A stretch of DNA of 39,099 bases from Betaproteobacteria bacterium (lineage in GTDB: Bacteria > Pseudomonadota > Gammaproteobacteria > Burkholderiales > Usitatibacteraceae): positions 1-39,099 of the forward strand of contig JAEUNB010000038.1 of assembly GCA_016790625.1 (NCBI GenBank), given 5' to 3'. Positions within the stretch are counted from its first letter, which is position 1; the number at the start of each line of letters is the position of its first letter. Under the pieces are notes generated by a model. It searched no databases and was not told the origin of the DNA. It saw nothing but the letters and a program-made list of their open reading frames with translations. Positions 33,841-39,099 of the stretch are shown in pieces. The position numbers were made by a program, and so were the translations under genes.

Positions 33841-33906
33841 AAACTCAAGCACTGGTGCGGCTTCTGGAGCGAAAATGCCCGGAATAGCGCGCCAGTGCTT
33901 GAGTTT
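33841..33906. repeat. 66-bp palindromic intergenic element, copy 4 (best preserved)
   Basis: AAACTCAAGCACTGG (33841-33855) and CCAGTGCTTGAGTTT (33892-33906) are perfect 15-bp inverted repeats. The inner part contains TGCGGCTT and AGCGCG arms, and the centre GAAAATGCCCGGAA. It lies between the ABM gene and the nucleoside transporter gene and could end the tatD transcript. Confidence 0.85.
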
Positions 33907-33973
33907 TCCCATCGAATGCTCTGATACGCGGCTGCTGTAATATTCCGCATCGTTCGAGGAGGAGCAAACAACA

Positions 33974-35251
33974 ATGACGGATCTGGTCCGCAGCTTTATC
34001 GGCATCGGCCTCTTGGTGCTGATCGCGTTCATCTTTTCCTATAACCGCAAGGCCATCAGCTGGCGCACCGTGTTGGCCGCGCTCGCTGTACAAATGGCCA
34101 TCGGCGCGTTCGTGCTGTTCGTGCCGGCCGGAATCAAGATTCTGGGCGGTATCGCCAATGGCGTGACGCACGTGCTGGAGTACGGCGCCAAGGGCACGGA
34201 ATTCCTGTTCGGCGGTTTGGTGTCGCAGAAGATGTTCGAGGTATTCGGTGGCGGCGGCTTTGTTTTTGCACTGCGGGTTTTGCCGACCATCATCTTCGTC
34301 ACCTCGCTGATTGCCGTGCTGTACTACCTGGGCATCATGCGCTGGATCATCACCATCCTCGGCACCATTTTCCAGAAGTTGCTGGGCGTGTCGAAGATCG
34401 AGTCGTTCTGCGCTGTGACCACGATCTTTCTGGGTCAAAACGAAATGGGTGCGGCGGCAAAGCCATTCGTGTCGCAGCTGAAAAAGCAGGAACTGTTCTG
34501 CATCATGACCAGCGGCATGGCGAGCGTGGCCGGTGCCGCGCTGGCCGGGTATGCCGGATTGGGCGTGAAGATCGAGTATCTGGTGGCAGCCTCGTTCATG
34601 GCCATTCCCGGCGGGCTGTTGTTCGCCAAGCTACTTTATCCGAGCACCGAAAAATCCGACATCCGCTTTGATCGTTTCGAATTCGAAGAAAAACGCCCGG
34701 CCAATGTGATTGAGGCCGCGGCCAGCGGCGCAGCGCTGGGCCTGAAGATTGCCGCAAGTGTGGGTGCGATGGTGTTGGCCTTTATCGGCCTGATTGCGCT
34801 GCTGAACGGCATGGTCGGCGGCATTGCCGGCTGGATCGGATACAGCGGCATCAATCTCGAAACGATTCTCGGCAAAGTGTTTGCGCCGCTGGCATACATG
34901 CTGGGTGTTGCTTCCGAGCACACTACGTTTGCCGGCAATCTGATTGGCCAGAAATTGATCCTGAATGAGTTTGTTGCGTACATCGGCCTGGCACCCTATC
35001 TGCAGCCGGATGCACAGGTGGTGGCTGCAGGGTTGACACCGATTGATCAGCGCACACAGGCAATAATGTCATTCGCGCTGTGTGGCTTTGCCAATATTTC
35101 CTCGATCGCGATCCTGGCCGGTGCATTCGGCAGCATTGCGCCACAGCTGCGTGGCGATGTGGCGCGCTTCGGCCTGCGCGTAGTATTGGCGGCTTCCTTG
35201 TCGAACCTGATGAGCGCCACCATCGCCGGCATCTTCCTGAGCCTGAAGTAG
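33974..35251 (+). CDS. concentrative nucleoside transporter, NupC/CNT family
   Basis: Inner-membrane, cation-coupled importer of nucleosides, 425 residues with many hydrophobic segments. GQNEMGAAAKPF near 155-166 fits the CNT GQxE substrate-site motif, and GVASEHTTFAGNLIGQKLILNEFVAY is the second core region (quoted in part: GVASEHTTFAGNL). FALCGFANISSIAI near 370-383 is also typical. A strong GAGGAGGAG Shine-Dalgarno precedes ATG 33974. TAATAT at 33938-33943 could be a -10. deoA follows three bases later, so uptake and breakdown of thymidine are coupled. Confidence 0.93.
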   Translation: MTDLVRSFIGIGLLVLIAFIFSYNRKAISWRTVLAALAVQMAIGAFVLFVPAGIKILGGIANGVTHVLEYGAKGTEFLFGGLVSQKMFEVFGGGGFVFALRVLPTIIFVTSLIAVLYYLGIMRWIITILGTIFQKLLGVSKIESFCAVTTIFLGQNEMGAAAKPFVSQLKKQELFCIMTSGMASVAGAALAGYAGLGVKIEYLVAASFMAIPGGLLFAKLLYPSTEKSDIRFDRFEFEEKRPANVIEAAASGAALGLKIAASVGAMVLAFIGLIALLNGMVGGIAGWIGYSGINLETILGKVFAPLAYMLGVASEHTTFAGNLIGQKLILNEFVAYIGLAPYLQPDAQVVAAGLTPIDQRTQAIMSFALCGFANISSIAILAGAFGSIAPQLRGDVARFGLRVVLAASLSNLMSATIAGIFLSLK

Positions 35252-35254
35252 ACG

Positions 35255-36580
35255 ATGCTGCCGCAGGAATTTATCCGCAAGAAGCGCGACGGCCATACGC
35301 TTTCGGCGCAGGAGATCGGCGACTTTATTCGCGGCATCACCGATGAGTCGGTGACCGAGGGCCAGATTGCCGCGTTTACCATGGCGACCTACTTTCAGGG
35401 CATGACGCGTGACGAGGCAGTGGCGCTGACCACCGCGATGCGCGATTCCGGCCGCGTGCTGAAATGGAAGGAACTCAACCTGCCTGGTCCGGTGGTGGAC
35501 AAGCATTCCACCGGCGGCGTGGGCGATGTCGTGTCGCTGATGATGGGGCCGATGGTGGCGGCATGTGGCGGTTTCGTGCCGATGATTTCGGGCCGCGGGT
35601 TGGGTCATACCGGTGGCACGCTGGACAAGTTCGACGCCATTCCCGGCTACCAGACAACGATCTCCATCGAGAAATTCCAGCAGGTGGTCAAAGAGGTTGG
35701 TGTGGCCATCATCGGCCAGACCGCCGACCTGGCACCCGCCGACAAACGCCTTTACGCTACGCGCGATGTGACTGCCACGGTGGAGTCGATTCCACTTATC
35801 ACCGCATCCATTCTGTCGAAAAAATTATCAGCTGGTCTCGATGCGTTGGTGATGGATGTGAAAGTCGGCTCTGGTGCTTTCATGCCGACCGCAGCTAAGT
35901 CGCACGAGTTGGCTGAGAGCATCGTGGCAGTGGGTAATGGCGCCGGCGTAAGCACCTCGGCACTGCTGACCGACATGAACGAGCCGCTGGCCCCTTGCGC
36001 GGGCAACGCGATCGAAGTGCATTGCGCGCTCGACTATCTCACTGGTAAGTCGCGTCCTGCACGCCTGCACGAAGTCACGATGGCGCTGTCAGCCGAGTTG
36101 TTGGTGCAATCCGGTTTGTTTGCCGATAATGCCGCCGCGCGTGTGGCATTGGAGCGCTGCCTCGCCGATGGACAAGCGACGGAAGTGTTTCAGCGCATGG
36201 TCTCGGCATTGGGTGGTCCCAGTGATCTTGTCGCCAGCCGTGGAAAATATCTCGAAGTTGCCCCCGTCATTGTGCCGGTGCCGGCGTTGCGAGAGGGATT
36301 CATCAGCGCCATGGATACACGTGCACTCGGCATGGCCGTGGTGGCACTGGGCGGCGGACGCCGCCGCGCAGCTGACAAGATCGACTTTGCCGTGGGCCTG
36401 AGCGAATTTGTCGCGCTCGGTGCGCGCGTCGAGGCTGGCATGACACTGGCGCAGGTACATGCGCGCAATGCTGACGCTGCGGCGACGGCGATACGCGAAG
36501 TGCAACAGGCGATCACGGTTGCCGACAGCGCGCATCCTCCTTCACCCACGGTTTACGAGGCGGTGCGCATCAATCGTTAA
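35255..36580 (+). CDS. deoA: thymidine phosphorylase
   Basis: Splits thymidine (and deoxyuridine) with phosphate to base and 2-deoxyribose 1-phosphate. It has 441 residues, the typical DeoA length. KHSTGGVGD at 83-91 is the phosphate-binding signature, and [14 protein letters not shown] near 110-123 and KVGSGAFMP follow as in the family. The reading begins [20 protein letters not shown], a standard start. It is only three bases after the transporter gene. No deoC or deoB is present in this window, so downstream use of deoxyribose 1-phosphate must be encoded elsewhere. Confidence 0.96.
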   Translation: MLPQEFIRKKRDGHTLSAQEIGDFIRGITDESVTEGQIAAFTMATYFQGMTRDEAVALTTAMRDSGRVLKWKELNLPGPVVDKHSTGGVGDVVSLMMGPMVAACGGFVPMISGRGLGHTGGTLDKFDAIPGYQTTISIEKFQQVVKEVGVAIIGQTADLAPADKRLYATRDVTATVESIPLITASILSKKLSAGLDALVMDVKVGSGAFMPTAAKSHELAESIVAVGNGAGVSTSALLTDMNEPLAPCAGNAIEVHCALDYLTGKSRPARLHEVTMALSAELLVQSGLFADNAAARVALERCLADGQATEVFQRMVSALGGPSDLVASRGKYLEVAPVIVPVPALREGFISAMDTRALGMAVVALGGGRRRAADKIDFAVGLSEFVALGARVEAGMTLAQVHARNADAAATAIREVQQAITVADSAHPPSPTVYEAVRINR

Positions 36581-36620
36581 GTGTTGCCGTGAATCAGACA
36601 GGTTTAGCGTAGGAGGATGT

Positions 36621-37766
36621 ATGCAAAAGGCAAAGCAACCCAATCGCACCACGGTACTGGTCGGCACCCGCAAAGGCCTGTTTATACTTCACGGTGACGG
36701 CAAACGAGCGAAATGGCGCGTGGATGGCGAGATGCCGCATTTCCATGGTCAGATCGTCAATCACGCGGTGATGAATCCGCGTACCGGCACGATATTGGTA
36801 GCCGCCCGCGCCGGGCACCTCGGGCCGACGGTATTTCGTTCAACCGACAGCGGCAAGAGCTGGAAAGAGGCCTCATCGCCCCCGGCATTTCCCAAGCGCG
36901 AAAACGGCGGCTACGGTTGGACCGTCAATCACGTTTTCTGGCTCACGCCGGGACACGCGTCCGAGCCCAGGGTTTGGTACGCCGGCACCTCGCCACACGG
37001 CTTGTTCCGCTCAGATGACGATGGTGTTACCTGGAGCAGCGTCGATGGATTCAACCTTCATCCTGACCGGCTGCAGTGGCTGGGCGAAGAAGACCATGCG
37101 GTACCCGACGGCGCATTGCTGCACTCGGTCAACGTCGATCCGTTCGATGCCAAACACCTGATGATCGGCATGTCATCCGGCGGCGTGTTCGAGAGCTTTG
37201 ACCGGGGTGCCACATGGAAGGCGCTCAATCGTGGCTGCGTGGCCGATTTTCTGCCTGACCCCGATGCGGAATGGGGCCACGATCCGCACTGCATGGTCAT
37301 GCATCCAGCGGTGCCGGATGTGGTTTACCAGCAGAATCACTGCGGCATCTACAAACTGAAGCGCGCCGAAAATCGCTGGACGCGAATCGGTGAAAACATG
37401 CCGAAGGAAATCGGCGATATCGGTTTCCCGGTGACGCTGCATCCGCGTGACCCGAATACCTTGTGGGTGTTCCCGATGGACGGCACCAGTGTGTGGCCGC
37501 GCATGTCGGTGGCCGGCAAGCCGGCGGTCTACTGTTCGCGCGACGGCGGTGCCAGCTGGAAGCGTCAGGCAAAGGGACTTCCTGCAGGGCAGGCATGGTT
37601 TACGGTCAAGCGCCAGGCCATGAGCGCGGACCAGGCGGAGAAGGTCGGGCTCTACTTCGGCACCACCAGCGGCGAAGTTTGGTGCAGCTTTGATGAAGGC
37701 GGACAGTGGCATTGCCTGATGCTGCATCTGCCACATATCTATTCGGTCGAGGCTTATTCGTTGTGA
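36621..37766 (+). CDS. Asp-box (BNR) beta-propeller protein
   Basis: A 381-residue protein probably folding as a beta-propeller. ATG 36621 was chosen because AGGAGG lies at 36611-36616; an upstream frame overlaps deoA. Five Asp-box repeats are visible: STDSGKSW (74-81), SDDDGVTW (131-138), SFDRGATW (192-199), SRDGGASW (306-313) and SFDEGGQW (356-363). There is no signal peptide, unlike secreted sialidases, and no sialidase catalytic Arg-triad was identified. A His/Cys-rich stretch (GHDPHC near 219-224, H228, NHCG near 239-242) could bind metal. The MoaD/ThiS-like gene follows after seven bases. Function unknown; annotation as sialidase would be misleading. Confidence 0.85.
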   Translation: MQKAKQPNRTTVLVGTRKGLFILHGDGKRAKWRVDGEMPHFHGQIVNHAVMNPRTGTILVAARAGHLGPTVFRSTDSGKSWKEASSPPAFPKRENGGYGWTVNHVFWLTPGHASEPRVWYAGTSPHGLFRSDDDGVTWSSVDGFNLHPDRLQWLGEEDHAVPDGALLHSVNVDPFDAKHLMIGMSSGGVFESFDRGATWKALNRGCVADFLPDPDAEWGHDPHCMVMHPAVPDVVYQQNHCGIYKLKRAENRWTRIGENMPKEIGDIGFPVTLHPRDPNTLWVFPMDGTSVWPRMSVAGKPAVYCSRDGGASWKRQAKGLPAGQAWFTVKRQAMSADQAEKVGLYFGTTSGEVWCSFDEGGQWHCLMLHLPHIYSVEAYSL

Positions 37767-37773
37767 GCGACCT

Positions 37774-38034
37774 GTGAAGGTCATGTTGCCCACGCCGCTG
37801 GTTGACTACACCGGCGGCCAGCGTGAGGTCAGTGCACAGGGCGGCACGGTGGACGAATTGCTGCGCGATCTCGACCGGCAATATCCCGGCATCCGTTTTC
37901 GCATGATCAATGAGCAGGATCGTTTCCGGCCGCATATCCGGCTGTTCGTCAATGCCGAGCTCGAGCGGACTATTGGCGCCAGCTTGAAGGCGGACGACGA
38001 CATCCTGATTGTTGCCGCCCTGTCTGGGGGATGA
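37774..38034 (+). CDS. MoaD/ThiS-like ubiquitin-fold protein
   Basis: An 86-residue beta-grasp protein from GTG 37774, with a second in-frame ATG at 37783. It carries the MoaD/ThiS pattern: a TVDELLRDLDRQYP helix region, LFVNAE strand, DDDILIVAALSGG end. The C-terminal Gly-Gly is exposed, the feature needed for adenylation and thiocarboxylate formation by an E1-like enzyme. No moaA-E, thiF or thiG gene is nearby, so it is not clearly the molybdopterin or thiamin protein. Strong pairing with the propeller gene suggests a joint role, for example sulfur transfer or protein tagging; this is inference. Confidence 0.85.
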   Translation: MKVMLPTPLVDYTGGQREVSAQGGTVDELLRDLDRQYPGIRFRMINEQDRFRPHIRLFVNAELERTIGASLKADDDILIVAALSGG

Positions 38035-38047
38035 GCTGGCGCCTAGC

Positions 38048-38066
38048 CGGCAGGCGTGGCCTGCCG
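38048..38066 (+). terminator. possible terminator hairpin after the MoaD-like gene
   Basis: CGGCAGGC (38048-38055) and GCCTGCCG (38059-38066) form an exact 8-bp stem around GTG, 13 bases past the stop. TAATTTG follows; the T-run is short, so termination may be weak or Rho-assisted. It separates the propeller/MoaD pair from ugpB. Confidence 0.4.
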
Positions 38067-38218
38067 TAATTTGCGATGCTGCACCGCCGCATTGGTTCCG
38101 GTAGTCAATATTTCGGTAAAGTTACAGTCACAAATCAAGAATAGAGTTTCGCACTGGACGCTGGGTGCATCGGTAGCTGCGCACCCAAGCCACTTCCACC
38201 CAAACTGAGGAGAGACCG

Positions 38219-39099
38219 ATGAAGAACGCCGCATTCCTGCGCATGAGCATTGCCATTGGATTGGCGCTGGCCGCCAACGCTGCACAGGCACAAACCGAAA
38301 TCCAGCTTTGGCACTCGATGACCGGCGCGCTCGGCGACAAGGTGAACGAGATCACCAACAAGTTCAACGCCAGCCAGAAAGATTACAAGGTCCTGCCGGT
38401 GTACAAGGGCAGCTATCCGGAGTCGATGACTGCCGCCATTGCCGCCTATCGTGCCGGCAACGCGCCGCACATTCTGCAGGTATTCGAAGTCGGCACCGCC
38501 ACCATGATGGCGGCCAAGGGCGCGATCAAGCCGGTGTATCAGCTCATGAAGGACTCGGACGAGAAGTTCGATCCCAAGGCCTACATGCCTGCTGTGGCGG
38601 GTTACTACACCGATAGCAAGGGCAATATGCTGTCGATGCCGTTCAACAGTTCCACCCCGGTGTTCTATATCAACAAGGACGCCTACAAGAAGGCCGGCCT
38701 CGATCCGAACAAGGCGCCGAAGACTTGGAAAGAATTCACTGCGGCCGCGGAGAAGTTGAAAGCAGCGGGACAAGCCTGCGTGTACACCACGGGCTGGCCA
38801 TCGTGGGTGCATGTGGAAAATCTGGCCGCGTGGCACAACATTCCGATCGGCACCAAGGAAAACGGCATCGCAGGCATGGATACCGAATTCAAGGTGAATT
38901 CGCCGCTGCATGTACGTCAGGTCGCGTTGCTGGCGGACTATGCCAAGAAGGGACTGTTCACCTACGCCGGTCGCCGCAACGAAGGTGAGGCCAAGTTCTT
39001 CTCTGGTGAATGCGCGATGGTGACCTCCAGCTCGGCGGCGCAGGCCAATATCAAGCGCAATGCCAAGTTCGATTTCTCGGTCAATATGCTGCCGTATCA
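38219..39099 (+). CDS. ugpB: sn-glycerol-3-phosphate ABC transporter binding protein (3' end outside window)
   Basis: Periplasmic binding protein that delivers glycerol 3-phosphate and its diesters to the UgpAEC transporter. The frame is open to the window end: 293 codons seen of about 440 expected. GAGGAGAGA precedes ATG 38219. The signal peptide covers residues 1 to about 24 (ending AQA). EIQLWHSMTGALGDKVNEI, YKGSYPESMTAAIAAYRAGN, FEVGTATMMAAKGAIKPVY and PFNSSTPVFYINKDAYKKAG match UgpB closely, including Trp-His-Ser and the NSSTP ligand residues. ugpA, ugpE and ugpC would be expected just outside. No Pho box was convincing in the 184-bp upstream gap. Confidence 0.95.
   Translation, partial: MKNAAFLRMSIAIGLALAANAAQAQTEIQLWHSMTGALGDKVNEITNKFNASQKDYKVLPVYKGSYPESMTAAIAAYRAGNAPHILQVFEVGTATMMAAKGAIKPVYQLMKDSDEKFDPKAYMPAVAGYYTDSKGNMLSMPFNSSTPVFYINKDAYKKAGLDPNKAPKTWKEFTAAAEKLKAAGQACVYTTGWPSWVHVENLAAWHNIPIGTKENGIAGMDTEFKVNSPLHVRQVALLADYAKKGLFTYAGRRNEGEAKFFSGECAMVTSSSAAQANIKRNAKFDFSVNMLPY

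Noticed and set aside
36621-37766. Sialidase activity for the Asp-box protein
   Set aside because: Asp boxes alone mark a propeller fold; no signal peptide and no identifiable catalytic Arg triad with Tyr/Glu support sialidase function.
38101-38150. Pho box upstream of ugpB
   Set aside because: GTTACAGTCAC is present but no pair of 7-bp direct repeats with the usual spacing was found.
38135-38911. Long minus-strand frame opposite ugpB
   Set aside because: The plus strand reads as UgpB with signal peptide and ligand motifs; the antisense product shows no known fold.

Overview
The window looks like the chromosome of a betaproteobacterium, probably of Burkholderiales or Nitrosomonadales type. 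The evidence is gene order and family type: rne divergent from rluC, then HAD phosphatase, Rieske protein, a tetrapyrrole-methylase/maf pair, yceD-rpmF-plsX-fabHDG-acpP-fabF, then mltG-tmk-holB-pilZ-tatD. The RNase E has a long Arg/Pro/Ala-rich tail that ends in LVFxET motifs. Base composition is GC-rich by eye, apart from a few AT-rich intergenic stretches and one AT-richer orphan membrane gene near 10.7-11.1 kb. No rRNA, tRNA, CRISPR array, transposase, integrase or phage gene was seen.

Left part (1-11.8 kb), accessory in character: the 3' end of an NAD synthase gene; a small His-containing secreted protein followed by a ZnuD-like TonB-dependent receptor, probably a metal-uptake locus; two consecutive gene pairs (A1-B1, A2-B2) for four related exported proteins that share a GMWYDxAxxGSGIS module; uvrB; a small lipoprotein; a low-molecular-weight tyrosine phosphatase; a MarC-family protein; an orphan membrane protein; and a 2-hydroxychromene-2-carboxylate isomerase-like protein on the minus strand.

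Middle part (11.8-31.3 kb), mostly housekeeping: rne on the minus strand with a clear intrinsic terminator, then rluC, a HAD phosphatase and a Rieske protein. A 1108-residue membrane PAS/GGDEF/EAL protein follows. The convergent RsmI-like methylase/maf pair comes next, then the yceD-rpmF-plsX-fab operon and mltG-tmk-holB-pilZ. The fatty-acid genes form one pathway: FabD and AcpP make malonyl-ACP, FabH starts chains, FabF and FabG elongate and reduce, and PlsX passes acyl chains to phospholipid synthesis. Tight overlaps (plsX/fabH, tmk/holB) suggest translational coupling.

Right part (31.3-39.1 kb): a LOG-family protein and a glutathione transferase on the minus strand; tatD with a small ABM monooxygenase-like gene; a nucleoside transporter with thymidine phosphorylase (deoxynucleoside salvage); an Asp-box beta-propeller protein paired with a MoaD/ThiS-like ubiquitin-fold protein; and the 5' part of ugpB.

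Sequence structure not explained by genes: a family of four 66-bp imperfect palindromes scattered between genes (3187, 5150, 11088, 33841); a REPIN-like pair after uvrB; a perfect 10-bp hairpin that holds the plsX Shine-Dalgarno in its loop; an interleaved inverted-repeat region upstream of A1; and a palindrome overlapping a good sigma-70 promoter in front of yceD. The strongest candidates for undescribed biology are the A-B-A-B secreted protein cluster, the 66-bp element family, the plsX leader hairpin and the propeller/MoaD-like pair.
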